DNA from: an uncultured Bacteroidales bacterium
Lineage (GTDB): Bacteria > Bacteroidota > Bacteroidia > Bacteroidales > Bacteroidaceae
DNA: 64,000 nucleotides
NCBI GenBank assembly: GCA_949297215.1
Contig: CASFRV010000001.1
Location: forward strand, 620,001 to 684,000
Direction: 5' to 3'
Of this stretch, positions 28,878 through 38,564 are shown piece by piece. The position numbers and the translations under genes were made by a program. Position 1 is the first letter of the stretch, and each line of letters begins with the position of its first letter. The notes under the pieces are model-generated. The model was not told the DNA's origin, did no database searches, and saw only the letters and a list, made by a program, of their open reading frames with translations.

Positions 28878-31800
28878 ATGAAAGATTTCGTCCATCTTCA
28901 CGTCCACACTCAATATTCTATCCTTGACGGCCAAGCTTCTATCCCTCGCTTGGTGGATAAAGCCGTAGCCAACGGCATGCGTGGCATGGCCGTAACCGAC
29001 CATGGCAACATGATGGGTATCAAGGAGTTTTTCAACTACGTCGGCCGCATCCGTGGAAAAGCACGTGAGGCTCTGCAAAAAGCTGAAGCCACATTGGCCG
29101 AACTCAGAGACAAGAATGAAGGGGATGAAGCTATCATAAAAGCCGAAAACGAAGTGGCGCGATGGCAAAGAGTGGCCAACTTCAAAGCTATCTTGGGCTG
29201 TGAGATGTACGTGGCTCGCCGGGGGAAAAAGATGAAGGAAGGCAAACAGGATTCTTCGGGATGGCACCTCATTGTTCTGGCCAAAAATCAGAAAGGCTAC
29301 CACAATCTGGTTAAACTTGTTTCACGGGCATGGGTCGACGGCTTCTACATGCGTCCGCGAACCGATCATGAAGATTTAGAGCGCTATCGGGAAGGACTTA
29401 TTGTTTGCTCAGCATGCTTAGGCGGTGAAGTTCCTCAAAAAATCATGAGCAACGACATCGAAGGAGCATGCAAAACAATAGAATGGTTCAAAAAAACGTT
29501 TGGAGACGACTATTATTTGGAGTTGCAGCGTCATGAAGTGACCAATCCTAACATCCGGGCCAACCGCGAAACCTTCCCGTTGCAGCAAAAAGTGAATGCC
29601 GTCTTAATAGAGCTGGCAAAAAAATATGATATCAAGCTCATCTGCACAAATGATACGCACTTCGTGGACGAAGAAAACGCAGAAGCGCATGATCGCCTGA
29701 TATGCCTCAGCACCGGCAAGGAGCTCAACGATCCTAAACGGATGCTCTACACCAAGCAGGAATGGTTCAAAACGCGAGAGGAAATGAACGGCGTTTTTGC
29801 CGACGTACCCGAAGCGCTTGAAAACACCTGCGAAATCTGCGAAAAGATAGAGCATTACTCCATCGACCACGCCCCCATTATGCCTACGTTCGAAATTCCC
29901 GTTGAGTTTGGAACAGAGGAAGATTATCGCCACCGGTTCTCCGATAAAGAGCTTTTCGACGAATTTACACGCGACGAAAATGGAAACGTCATTATGGACG
30001 AAAGCGAAGGCGAGAAAAAAATTGCCAAACTGGGGGGGTACGACAAGCTTTACCGCATAAAGCTTGAAGCCGATTATCTTGCCAAACTGACATACGAAGG
30101 TGCTGAACGTCGTTACGGCAATCCTCTTCCAGACGAGGTGGCCGAGCGTCTTAATTTCGAGCTGCATGTGATGAAAACCATGGGTTTCCCAGGCTACTTC
30201 CTCATTGTGCAGGACTATATCAGTGCCGCCCGCCACGAATTAGACGTTTCCGTAGGTCCCGGCCGTGGCTCGGCGGCAGGAAGTGCCGTAGCATATTGCC
30301 TGGGCATCACGCAGATAGACCCCATTAAGTATGACTTGCTGTTCGAGCGTTTCCTTAATCCCGACCGTATCTCCTTGCCCGATATTGATGTCGATTTTGA
30401 TGACGATGGGAGAGGGCGGGTGCTCAACTGGGTAACGCAAAAATATGGTGCTGAAAAGGTGGCTCACATCATCACTTACGGCACCATGGCCACGAAGCTG
30501 GCTCTGAAAGACGTGGCCCGCGTAGAAAAATTGCCCATCGACGTAAGCAACCGTCTGTGCAAGCTTATCCCGGACCGTCTTCCCGAAGGGCCGGACGGAA
30601 AAGTTCCCAAGATGTCGCTCACCAACGCAATTGCAGCCATACCCGAACTTCGGGAAGCCGAGGCCTCTCCTGACAAAAGGTTGCACGACACCATTCTGTA
30701 CGCAAAGATGCTGGAAGGCAATGTGCGCAATACGGGAGTTCATGCGTGCGGAACCATTATCTGCCGTGATGACGTGTCCGATTGGGTTCCCGTCTCGACG
30801 GCCGAAGACAAGGAAACAGGCGAAAAGCTACGGTGTACGCAATACGAAGGAAGCGTTATCGAAGAAACCGGATTGATTAAGATGGACTTCCTGGGCTTGA
30901 AAACGCTTTCCATCATCAAGGAAGCCGTGGAAAACGTCAAGATAAGCCTGGGTATTGAAGTCGACATAGACGCCATCAGCATCGAGGACCCTGCAACCTA
31001 TCAGCTCTACTGCGATGGTGCCACCGTAGGAACGTTCCAGTTTGAATCGACCGGAATGCAGAAATATCTGCGCGAACTGCAACCCTCTACGTTCGAAGAC
31101 CTTATCGCCATGAACGCTCTGTACCGGCCGGGGCCCATGGCATACATTCCCCAGTTCATTGCCCGTAAACATGGCAAGGAACCCATTGCCTACGACTTGC
31201 CTTGCATGGAGAAGTACCTGAAAGATACTTATGGTATTACCGTCTACCAGGAGCAGGTGATGTTGCTCTCGCGCGAAATTGCCAATTTTACGCGTGGCGA
31301 GAGCGACACATTGCGCAAGGCCATGGGTAAAAAGCAGATTGATAAGCTGAACCACATGTATCCCAAGTTTATCGAAGGCGGTAAGGCCAATGGCTACGAT
31401 CCCAAGGTGCTTGAGAAAATATGGGAAGACTGGCGTGCCTTTGCCTCATACGCTTTCAACAAGAGCCATGCTACGTGCTATTCTTGGGTTGCCTACCAGA
31501 CAGCTTATTTAAAAGCCAACTTCCCTTCGCAATACATGGCAGCCGTCATGAGCCGAAGCCTTGATAAAATCACGGACATTACCAAACTCATGGACGAGTG
31601 CAAGGGTATGGGCATTAAGACGCTGGGGCCTGACGTCAACGAAAGTCTGCTCAAATTTAGCGTCACGCATACAGGTAACATCCGTTTCGGTCTTGGAGCC
31701 ATCCGTGGCGTCGGGCAAGCGGCCGTTGATGCCATTTTGAGCGAACGTAAGGCACACGGTCCGTTCCTTTCTGTCTACGACTTTGTGGAGCGTGTCAACC

Positions 31801-32693
31801 TCAATGCATGCAACAAGAAAAACCTTGAAACGCTGGCCGTGGCCGGAGCTTTCGACAGCTTCGGCACCATTAAGCGCGAACAATTTTTCGCTCTAACCGA
31901 TAGTGGGGAAGTTTTCCTCGACGTACTCGTACGCTACGGAAACCGCTTCCAGGCAGACAAGGCCAACGCAGCCGCCTCTCTTTTTGGCAACACGGCTCCC
32001 GTTGACATAGCCAAGCCCGCTCTCCCCACCGACTTCGAGCCTTGGACCGATTTGAAGCGTCTCGGCGAGGAACGCAACCTTATCGGCGTTTACATCTCCG
32101 GCCACCCTCTCGATAAATATGCTGTCATTCTGACCGACGTCTGCAACACGCACATGGCTCAGCTCGAAGACCTTGAAGCTCTTCAAGGCAAAGAGCTTAC
32201 GATGGGCGGCAACGTTGTCAGCCTGCGCAAAGGGCAAACAAAAACAGGCAAGCCCTACGGCATTGCCCGTATCGAGGATTTTGACGCTTCGGGAGAGATT
32301 GCTCTTTTCGGCGAGGACTGGGCACGATGGGGCGGCTACTTCGACGAAGGAAACTCTCTTTTCATCACAGCCCGCGCCGAACAGCGCCCATGGCGCCCCG
32401 GCAGCTTCGACCTGAAAATCGGCCGCGTCGAATTTCTCGATGACATCAAAGACACCAAAATCGAACGCTTCACCATCACCGCTCAGCTCGACCAGCTCGA
32501 CAACACCACCGCCGGCGATCTTGCTGCCATGCTGCAAAACCGCAGCGGGCACGTCCCATTGTTCTTCGAAGTGACCGACACTACGGGAGGTGTCCATCTT
32601 CTTTTCGAAGCCAAGGGCCACACACTCGATGTCGACAAGGAACTGACCGATTACATTAAAGCCAACCCGGCTCTCGGATACAAAATAAATTAA
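28878..32693 (+). CDS. dnaE: DNA polymerase III subunit alpha DnaE
   Basis: A 1271-residue replicative polymerase of the C family. The N-terminal PHP domain keeps its metal-binding residues (LHVHTQYS, VTDHGNM, SACLGGE, NDTHFVDEENAEAHD), so a proofreading function there is possible. The palm has PGRGSAAGSAVAYC and the catalytic aspartates of LPDIDVDFDDDGRGR; the fingers, the beta-binding region and an OB-fold near the end (LTMGGNVVSLRKGQTK) follow. It stands alone between fcl and trxA. Confidence 0.96.
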   Translation: MKDFVHLHVHTQYSILDGQASIPRLVDKAVANGMRGMAVTDHGNMMGIKEFFNYVGRIRGKAREALQKAEATLAELRDKNEGDEAIIKAENEVARWQRVANFKAILGCEMYVARRGKKMKEGKQDSSGWHLIVLAKNQKGYHNLVKLVSRAWVDGFYMRPRTDHEDLERYREGLIVCSACLGGEVPQKIMSNDIEGACKTIEWFKKTFGDDYYLELQRHEVTNPNIRANRETFPLQQKVNAVLIELAKKYDIKLICTNDTHFVDEENAEAHDRLICLSTGKELNDPKRMLYTKQEWFKTREEMNGVFADVPEALENTCEICEKIEHYSIDHAPIMPTFEIPVEFGTEEDYRHRFSDKELFDEFTRDENGNVIMDESEGEKKIAKLGGYDKLYRIKLEADYLAKLTYEGAERRYGNPLPDEVAERLNFELHVMKTMGFPGYFLIVQDYISAARHELDVSVGPGRGSAAGSAVAYCLGITQIDPIKYDLLFERFLNPDRISLPDIDVDFDDDGRGRVLNWVTQKYGAEKVAHIITYGTMATKLALKDVARVEKLPIDVSNRLCKLIPDRLPEGPDGKVPKMSLTNAIAAIPELREAEASPDKRLHDTILYAKMLEGNVRNTGVHACGTIICRDDVSDWVPVSTAEDKETGEKLRCTQYEGSVIEETGLIKMDFLGLKTLSIIKEAVENVKISLGIEVDIDAISIEDPATYQLYCDGATVGTFQFESTGMQKYLRELQPSTFEDLIAMNALYRPGPMAYIPQFIARKHGKEPIAYDLPCMEKYLKDTYGITVYQEQVMLLSREIANFTRGESDTLRKAMGKKQIDKLNHMYPKFIEGGKANGYDPKVLEKIWEDWRAFASYAFNKSHATCYSWVAYQTAYLKANFPSQYMAAVMSRSLDKITDITKLMDECKGMGIKTLGPDVNESLLKFSVTHTGNIRFGLGAIRGVGQAAVDAILSERKAHGPFLSVYDFVERVNLNACNKKNLETLAVAGAFDSFGTIKREQFFALTDSGEVFLDVLVRYGNRFQADKANAAASLFGNTAPVDIAKPALPTDFEPWTDLKRLGEERNLIGVYISGHPLDKYAVILTDVCNTHMAQLEDLEALQGKELTMGGNVVSLRKGQTKTGKPYGIARIEDFDASGEIALFGEDWARWGGYFDEGNSLFITARAEQRPWRPGSFDLKIGRVEFLDDIKDTKIERFTITAQLDQLDNTTAGDLAAMLQNRSGHVPLFFEVTDTTGGVHLLFEAKGHTLDVDKELTDYIKANPALGYKIN

Positions 32694-32701
32694 TACCTTT
32701 G
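32694..32701 (+). promoter_or_regulatory. -7 element of trxA
   Basis: TACCTTTG with GC following is the Bacteroidota -7 box. It overlaps the base after the dnaE stop and lies 28 bases before the trxA ATG, so trxA can be transcribed on its own. Confidence 0.6.
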
Positions 32702-32729
32702 CATCATCATTTCTAAAAACTACAACATT

Positions 32730-33044
32730 ATGGAACTTACCATCACCGACGCCAATTACGAAAGCCTCATGGCCGAAGGCCTCCCCTTGGTCATCGATTT
32801 TTCCGCCACATGGTGCGGCCCTTGCAAGAAAATTGCCCCCAGCATAGCCGAACTTGCCGCTGAATACGCAGGAAAAGTAAATATCGGCAAGTGCGATGTC
32901 GATGAAAACGACGCATTAACCTCCAAGTTCGGCATCAGGAACGTTCCCACGGTCCTGTTCATCAAGAATGGCGAGGTAGTCAACAAGCACGTCGGAGCCG
33001 CATCTAAAAGCACTCTTGAAGATCTCGTCAAGAGCCTGCTCTAA
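32730..33044 (+). CDS. trxA: Thioredoxin
   Basis: At 104 residues, this has the redox motif SATWCGPCKKIAP and the cis-proline segment IRNVPTVLFIKNGE. It is a cytosolic disulfide reductase for ribonucleotide reductase and others. No signal peptide. It lies between dnaE and a terminator with its own -7 element. Confidence 0.95.
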   Translation: MELTITDANYESLMAEGLPLVIDFSATWCGPCKKIAPSIAELAAEYAGKVNIGKCDVDENDALTSKFGIRNVPTVLFIKNGEVVNKHVGAASKSTLEDLVKSLL

Positions 33045-33073
33045 GCCCCATTGAAGCAGTCCATACTCCACCC

Positions 33074-33105
33074 AGCGCTTCCGCATATTGCGGAGGCGCT
33101 TTTTT
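33074..33105 (+). terminator. Terminator of trxA
   Basis: AGCGCTTCCGCA (33074-33085) pairs with TGCGGAGGCGCT (33089-33100) with a three-base loop, followed by five more T. Confidence 0.85.
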
Positions 33106-33146
33106 CATGCGGTAACGGTCGTTACATTCGCGTTCGTGCACATATA

Positions 33147-33187
33147 AAAAGAGGGGACGCGCCCTGCGGGTGCATCCCTCTCTTTTC
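33147..33187 (-). terminator. Terminator of rpsP
   Basis: AAAAGAGGGGA and TCCCTCTCTTTT pair around an inner GCGCCCTGCGGGTGC hairpin; on the minus strand the stem ends in CTCTTTTTAT. Confidence 0.75.
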
Positions 33188-33215
33188 GTATTGGGAAATG
33201 TTTTTGAAGCCCTCG

Positions 33216-33767
33216 TTATGCCTCAGCAGGAGCTTCGCCTTCTTCGGCGGCAGCCTCGCTTTCGGCAGCAGCGGCAGCGGCTTCGGCTTCTGCCTTAGCT
33301 GCAGCGGCAGCAGCTTTCTTTTCAGCCACCTTCTCTGCTATCTTGGCGTTGATTTCCTTTTCGGCTGCCAGACGGGCCTCGGCAGCTGCACGCTTCTCAG
33401 CGTCTTTCTGACCTGCAAAAGCAGCAGCCTTGTTGTTCTTATCCTGCTTCCAAGCCTCAAATTTGGCTTGTGCGGCTGCCTCGTCGAAAGCGCCTTTCTT
33501 CACACCGCCGCGCAGGTGCTTCATCAGGAGCACACCTTCGCGCGAGAGGATGTTGCGCACCGTGTCGGTGGGCTGTGCGCCGGTTTCGAGCCAATAGAGG
33601 GCGCGGTCAAAATTCAAATCCACAGTGGCAGGATTGGTATTGGGGTTGTACGTACCAATCTTCTCGGTAAATCTACCATCGCGTGGTGCTCTTACGTCTG
33701 CAATCACAATGCTGTAAAAGGCATAGCCTTTACGGCCGTGGCGTTGCAATCTGATTTTTGTTGCCAT
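33216..33767 (-). CDS. rpsP: 30S ribosomal protein S16 with long Ala/Glu/Lys-rich tail
   Basis: Residues 1-80 are a normal S16 ([45 protein letters not shown]). The remaining 100 residues are a charged, alanine-rich helix ([18 protein letters not shown]) ending in an acidic [10 protein letters not shown]16 is usually 80-90 residues; long tails occur in Bacteroidota. S16 helps build the 30S body; what the tail does is unknown. It is monocistronic, not in an operon with rimM or trmD. Confidence 0.95.
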   Translation of the reverse strand: MATKIRLQRHGRKGYAFYSIVIADVRAPRDGRFTEKIGTYNPNTNPATVDLNFDRALYWLETGAQPTDTVRNILSREGVLLMKHLRGGVKKGAFDEAAAQAKFEAWKQDKNNKAAAFAGQKDAEKRAAAEARLAAEKEINAKIAEKVAEKKAAAAAAKAEAEAAAAAAESEAAAEEGEAPAEA

Positions 33768-33825
33768 TGTTTTTTAAAAATGATTTTATTGGTTTAAGCG
33801 ATGCCGCTATCTCGTAACGGCGGCG

Positions 33826-33857
33826 CAAAGTTACTTCTTTTCTCCCGATTTAGCAAG
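33826..33857 (-). promoter_or_regulatory. Promoter of rpsP
   Basis: Minus-strand TAACTTTG (33833-33826) with CTTG (33857-33854) 20 bases upstream fits the Bacteroidota consensus. The leader is about 50-60 bases. Confidence 0.6.
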
Positions 33858-33888
33858 GTTTTCCCGTTTTTCCGGCCGGTAAAAGGCA

Positions 33889-35889
33889 TTATAACGTCTT
33901 TTCCGAACGGCCGATAGAGGCCTTTACCAAGTAAACTGCGAGCAGCACATAAGCCGCAAGGGATACAACCTGGCTCCACGGGTTGGCCAGCCACTCTTCA
34001 CGGGCAAAATTGAACCCGCCGAACTGCATGGCTGCGCTCACAACGCCCATCAGAGCTCCTCCTGCGATGAAACCGGAGGAAAGGAGCGTACCCTTTTCGT
34101 TTCTTGCCTTGTTGACAGCCTCGTCTTTCGAGCGGGAGCTGACGTACCAGCTGATGAGTCCGCCCACGAGCAGAGGCAGGTTGAGTTGCAGGGGGATGAA
34201 CATGCCCAACGCAAATGCCAGAGCCGGAACGCCCATCCATGTCAGCACGATGGCCAGTGCGGCACCTATACCGTAAAGCAGCCACGGCGCTCCCTGGCCG
34301 CTCATGAGCGGTTCGATGACGGCAGCCATGGCGCGTGCCTGCGGAGCGGCCATCACGTTCGGGTCGGCAAAGCCATAGGCCTTGTTCAGGATGAGAATGA
34401 CGCCGCCCACCGTGGCAGCCGACACGAGAATGCCCAGGAATTTATAAGTTTCCTGCTTACGCGGCGTACTGCCCAGCCAATAGCCAATTTTCAGGTCGGT
34501 AATGAAGCTGCCGGCCGACGAGAGCGCCGTGCACACCACACCACCCATGATGAGGGCTGCCACCATGCCGCCCGTGCCCTTCATGCCGACGGCAACCATG
34601 ACCACCGACGAGAGGATGAGCGTCATGAGCGTCATGCCCGACACCGGATTGCTGCCCACAATGGCGATAGCGTTGGCTGCCACCGTGGTAAAGAGGAACG
34701 ATATGACGGCTACAATAAGGATGCCCACGATGGTAAAAAGCAGATTTCCGCCCATCACGCCGAAATAGAAAAAGAGAAGCGTGACGATGAGCGTCAGCAG
34801 CGAGCCGAAAGCGATGATTTTCATCGAAAGGTCTTTTTGTGTGCGGGGCACATTCTGCTCCTCGTCTCCTCCGCGAAAGACCTTGCCGGCCAACGTAAAC
34901 GCACTCTTGATGACGCCCCAGCTCTTGATAATGCCGATGACGCCGGCCATGGCGATACCGCCGATACCTATGCTCTTGGCATAGTCGAACAGCTGTTCGG
35001 CCGACGCTGCGCTCGCCGTAACGCCGTCGGCTACGGACAAATCGGGGAAGAGCAGAGCGATGCCCGGCACGATGAGCCACCACACGACAACGGAGCCCAG
35101 GCAGATGATGACGGCATATTTCAGGCCGACGATATAGCCCATACCCAGCAGGGCAGCACTCGTGTTCAGCTTGAAAACCAGCTTTGTTTTCTCAGCCATC
35201 AGTTCGCCCCAGGCGCAGCAACGGCTCGTAAAGTTCTCGTTCCATGCACCGAACGATGCCACGGCAAAGTCGAACAGTCCGCCCACGAGTCCGGCCACGA
35301 GCAGCGGCTTTGCCTGGCTGCCACCGCGCTCACCGGAGATGAGCACCTGCGTCGAGGCCGTGGCTTCCGGGAAGGGATATTTCCCGTGCATGTCCTTCAC
35401 AAAATATTTGCGGAAAGGTATCAGAAAGAGAATGCCCAGGATGCCGCCCAGCAGCGAGGCCATGAACACTTCCAGGAAGTTGACCGTCATTTCCGGGTAT
35501 TTCGCTTGCAGGATATACAGGGCGGGGAGCGTAAAGATGGCTCCGGCCACAATCATGCCCGAGCAGGCACCGATGCTCTGGATAATGACGTTTTCGCCGA
35601 GGGGATCTTTCCGGTGGGTGGCGCCGGCCACGCCCACGGCAATGATGGTGATGGGTATGGCGGCCTCAAACACCTGGCCCACCTTCAGACCCAGATAGGC
35701 TGTGGCGGCCGAGAAGATGATGGCCATGAGAATGCCCCACACCAACGACCAGGGCGTCACCTCCTTATAGGTGCGCGAAGGCTTCATGAGGGGTTCATAT
35801 TCCTCTCCCGGTTTCAGTTCGCGAAAGGCGTTTTCCGGCAAAGTCTTTTCGTCGAACGCCTGCTGTTGTGATTCGTTTGTCTGTTTCAT
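33889..35889 (-). CDS. OPT-family oligopeptide transporter
   Basis: The 666-residue inner-membrane protein has about 14-16 hydrophobic segments and OPT-family motifs such as NVIIQSIGACSGMIVAGAIFT cut short here as SIGACSGMIVAGAIF, LIPFRKYFV and PEATAST. OPT proteins carry oligopeptides or metal-siderophore complexes, driven by protons. The open frame extends 121 codons upstream over nspC, but that part has no membrane character; ATG at 35889 (MKQTNESQQQAF) was chosen. It follows nspC by 20 bases on the same strand, so a polyamine or peptide substrate is possible but unproved. Confidence 0.92.
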   Translation of the reverse strand: MKQTNESQQQAFDEKTLPENAFRELKPGEEYEPLMKPSRTYKEVTPWSLVWGILMAIIFSAATAYLGLKVGQVFEAAIPITIIAVGVAGATHRKDPLGENVIIQSIGACSGMIVAGAIFTLPALYILQAKYPEMTVNFLEVFMASLLGGILGILFLIPFRKYFVKDMHGKYPFPEATASTQVLISGERGGSQAKPLLVAGLVGGLFDFAVASFGAWNENFTSRCCAWGELMAEKTKLVFKLNTSAALLGMGYIVGLKYAVIICLGSVVVWWLIVPGIALLFPDLSVADGVTASAASAEQLFDYAKSIGIGGIAMAGVIGIIKSWGVIKSAFTLAGKVFRGGDEEQNVPRTQKDLSMKIIAFGSLLTLIVTLLFFYFGVMGGNLLFTIVGILIVAVISFLFTTVAANAIAIVGSNPVSGMTLMTLILSSVVMVAVGMKGTGGMVAALIMGGVVCTALSSAGSFITDLKIGYWLGSTPRKQETYKFLGILVSAATVGGVILILNKAYGFADPNVMAAPQARAMAAVIEPLMSGQGAPWLLYGIGAALAIVLTWMGVPALAFALGMFIPLQLNLPLLVGGLISWYVSSRSKDEAVNKARNEKGTLLSSGFIAGGALMGVVSAAMQFGGFNFAREEWLANPWSQVVSLAAYVLLAVYLVKASIGRSEKTL

Positions 35890-35909
35890 TATTTTACGTT
35901 TATATGTTT

Positions 35910-37088
35910 TCAGCACATGCGGTCCCGGTAATCTTCGTAGCGGAACTCGCGATACACCTCGATGCGGCCGTCGGTATGGCGCAGGGCGATGGCGGGATGC
36001 CCAATGCCGTTGAACATGGTGGTCTTCACGGTGGTGTAATGTATCATGTCTTCCAGAATGATCGGGTCGCCCGGTTGCAGCGGCCGCGGGAAACGCCAGT
36101 ATCCCATGTAGTCGCCGCTCAGACAACTGTTGCCACCCAGCCGGTACACGTCGGCATCGGTCTCGTGTCCCCGTGCAGCTTCCTCGTCGAGCGTCTCGGC
36201 GCCGCGCACGGCCGGGCGGTAGGGCATTTCCAGGCAATCGGGCATGTGGCACGTGAAGCTCACGTTCATGATCGCCGTTTTGATGCCGCTGTTCTCAACG
36301 ATGTCCACCACTTTGGCGACGAGCGGGCCCGTTTGCCAGGCAAAGGCCGAACCGGGCTCCATGATGACGTGCAGCCCGGGATGCTTGTGGCGGAAGTCTT
36401 GTAGCAGCCCGACGAGATGTTCCACGTCGTAGTCGCTGCGCGTCACGAGATGACCGCCGCCCAGATTGAACCATTTTATCCGATCGAGCCAGGGTGAGAA
36501 TTTTTCCTCCACATGCCGCAACGTGTGTTCGAGCGCATACGAGGAGCTTTCGCAATGGCAATGGCAGTGGAAGCCGTCGATGCCTTCGGGAAGGTCTTCC
36601 GGCAGGTCGGACGCCACAACGCCGAAGCGCGAACCCGGGGCGCAGGGGTCGTAGAGCTCCACGTCAATCTCGCTATGCTCGGGGTTGATGCGCAAGCCGC
36701 ACGATATGGGGGCCTGCGTCGCATTCCAAGCTTTCACCAGGGGATAGAAACGGCGGTATTGCGAGAGCGAGTTGAACGTGATGTGGCTGCTGCACCGCAG
36801 GATTTCTGAAAAGGTTTCTTCCTCGTAGGCGGGCGAGTAGGTGTGGGCTTTCGAGCCGAACTCCTCCAAGGCGAGCCGGGCTTCGTAGGGCGACGAGGCC
36901 GTCGTATGGCCGATGTATTCCCGGAAGATGGGAAACGATTTCCACAAGGCGAAGGCCTTGAACGCCAATATAAACTCCACACCGGCCCTGTCGGCTATGG
37001 AGCGTATGAGGCTGAGGTTCTGCCGGAGCTTGCTTTCGTCCATGACATAGCAGGGCAGGGGCAGACCGGTTGTGATGCTGTCTGTCAA
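35910..37088 (-). CDS. nspC: Carboxynorspermidine decarboxylase NspC
   Basis: A PLP enzyme of 392 residues, of the alanine racemase/ornithine decarboxylase fold. The PLP lysine is in FILAFKAFALW (about residue 43), and the substrate residues in GLRINPEHSEID, NLGGGHLVTRSDYD, EPGSAFAW and NSCLSGDYMG. NspC decarboxylates carboxyspermidine or carboxynorspermidine, the last step of the alternative polyamine pathway used by gut Bacteroidota. The partner dehydrogenase is not in the window. OPT transporter gene follows. Confidence 0.93.
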   Translation of the reverse strand: MTDSITTGLPLPCYVMDESKLRQNLSLIRSIADRAGVEFILAFKAFALWKSFPIFREYIGHTTASSPYEARLALEEFGSKAHTYSPAYEEETFSEILRCSSHITFNSLSQYRRFYPLVKAWNATQAPISCGLRINPEHSEIDVELYDPCAPGSRFGVVASDLPEDLPEGIDGFHCHCHCESSSYALEHTLRHVEEKFSPWLDRIKWFNLGGGHLVTRSDYDVEHLVGLLQDFRHKHPGLHVIMEPGSAFAWQTGPLVAKVVDIVENSGIKTAIMNVSFTCHMPDCLEMPYRPAVRGAETLDEEAARGHETDADVYRLGGNSCLSGDYMGYWRFPRPLQPGDPIILEDMIHYTTVKTTMFNGIGHPAIALRHTDGRIEVYREFRYEDYRDRMC

Positions 37089-37132
37089 AACGTTGTTCCG
37101 ATTAGCGTGGCGCCATGCGGCCCACGGGTGAT

Positions 37133-37180
37133 AAAAAAGCCAATGCGGCGCCCCGCTTGCGCGGCGGCAGCCACATTGGC
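37133..37180 (-). terminator. Terminator of galE
   Basis: GCCAATG (37139-37145) pairs with CATTGGC (37174-37180) with further GC pairs inside; the minus strand continues with six T. It lies 46 bases after galE. Confidence 0.7.
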
Positions 37181-37225
37181 CTGTTGTTTATAGCTGAGAG
37201 CTGCGAAACATCTGCGTCATGCGGC

Positions 37226-38266
37226 TTACATGATGCCTCTTTCGCGCAGCTTTTTCTGCCAGTTCCAGGCAGAAGTGAGAGCTTCTTCGAGCGTGTGCAC
37301 AGCCTTCCAGCCCAGCACGTTGTTTGCCTTGTCGACGTTGCCCCACACCTTTTCGATGTCGCCCGGACGACGGGGAGCAATCTTATAGTTGAGCTTCACG
37401 CCGGTGCATTTTTCGAACGTGTTGATGAGTTCCAGCACGGAAACGCCGTGACCCGTACCCACGTTGTAGGTTTCTACGGGCTCGGTGTTCTTTCCGTCCA
37501 GGATGCGTGCCATGGCGCAAACGTGAGCCTTAGCCAGGTCGAGCACGTAGATGTAGTCGCGGATGCACGAGCCGTCGGGCGTGTCATAATCGTCGCCAAA
37601 CACGCTCAGGCACGGACGGATGCCGATGGCCGTCTGCGTCAGATAGGGGATAAGGTTGGCAGGTACACCGTTGGGCATTTCACCGATGATGCCGCTGGGG
37701 TGCGAACCGATGGGGTTGAAATAGCGCAGCAGGATGGCGCTGATGGGGGCGCCGCTCTTGACGTAGTCGCGGATGATTTCCTCGTTTATCTGCTTCGTGT
37801 TGCCATAAGGGCTCTCGGCGGGCTTGATGGGAGCCTCCTCGGTGACGGGAAGGTTCTCGGGATCGGGCTGGCCGTAGACCGTACACGAAGACGAGAAGAT
37901 GATGCCCTTCACGTCATACTTGGGCATGAGCTTTAATATGTTGATAAGCGAAAGCAGGTTGTTCTCGTAATATTTCAACGGCTTTTCAACGCTTTCGCCC
38001 ACGGCCTTGCTGGCGGCAAAATGGATGATACCGCTGATAGCCGGATACTTCTTGAAAACACCTTCGAGCCCGGCCAGATCACAGCAGTCGACCTCTTCAA
38101 ATGCGGGCCGTATGCCGGAAATCTTTTCGATGCCGTCAACGACGTCTGCCTGCGAATTCGACAGATTGTCCACGATAACCACGTCGTATCCTGCGTTCTG
38201 CAATTCTACCGTGGTGTGCGAACCGATAAACCCGGTTCCGCCCGTTACCAAGATTGTTTTTTTCAT
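37226..38266 (-). CDS. galE: UDP-glucose 4-epimerase GalE
   Basis: The 346-residue SDR-type enzyme converts UDP-glucose and UDP-galactose. It shows LVTGGTGFIGSHTTVEL at the N-terminus for NAD, then the Tyr-Lys pair in SPYGNTKQINEEI, RYFNPIGSHPSG and a C-terminal GRRPGD-like segment read here as RRPGDIEKVWG. Length and motifs are typical. It feeds sugar nucleotides to envelope polysaccharides, like gmd-fcl earlier in the window. Confidence 0.95.
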   Translation of the reverse strand: MKKTILVTGGTGFIGSHTTVELQNAGYDVVIVDNLSNSQADVVDGIEKISGIRPAFEEVDCCDLAGLEGVFKKYPAISGIIHFAASKAVGESVEKPLKYYENNLLSLINILKLMPKYDVKGIIFSSSCTVYGQPDPENLPVTEEAPIKPAESPYGNTKQINEEIIRDYVKSGAPISAILLRYFNPIGSHPSGIIGEMPNGVPANLIPYLTQTAIGIRPCLSVFGDDYDTPDGSCIRDYIYVLDLAKAHVCAMARILDGKNTEPVETYNVGTGHGVSVLELINTFEKCTGVKLNYKIAPRRPGDIEKVWGNVDKANNVLGWKAVHTLEEALTSAWNWQKKLRERGIM

Positions 38267-38369
38267 GTGTTTCTGTATTAACAGGAATCTTCCTTTTCGT
38301 TCTGCGAAATTAGTAATAAAATTTCAGAACATTAGGCTTTGAAAAGAAAAAAATAAAATGCAGGACAAG

Positions 38370-38400
38370 GCAGCCCGGCCGGCTGTGCCGGACGGGCTGC
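38370..38400 (-). terminator. Hairpin in the gap between DUF3078 gene and galE
   Basis: GCAGCCCG (38370-38377) pairs with CGGGCTGC (38393-38400), with an inner GCCGGC/GCCGGA stem. A T-run lies about 15 bases further on the minus strand, so terminator function is uncertain. Confidence 0.4.
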
Positions 38401-38456
38401 TACGGGGCAAACCGTACCGGCCGGAACTGTCAGCTGCCATGCCGGCTTGTACGTAG

Positions 38457-38564
38457 CTTTTGCTCCCGGCAAATTCGATTTTCCCGCCGGCAAGACGCAT
38501 AAAGCTGCCGGCAAAACGGGGTGGGGCAGGCGGCAAAACGTTTTATGCCGGCGGCAAAACGCGG
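38457..38564. repeat. GCCGGCAAAACG repeat cluster
   Basis: The end of the 298-base gap has four or five degenerate copies of GCCGGCAAAACG (for example 38486-38497, 38507-38518 and two after 38529), preceded by CTTTTGCTCCCGGC at 38457. The same motifs occur inverted near 6655-6767. The repeats end right at the stop codon of the DUF3078 gene. Confidence 0.55.

Noticed and set aside
34186-35871. 561-codon frame opposite the OPT transporter
   Set aside because: His/Arg/Gln-rich translation typical of the antisense of a membrane protein gene.
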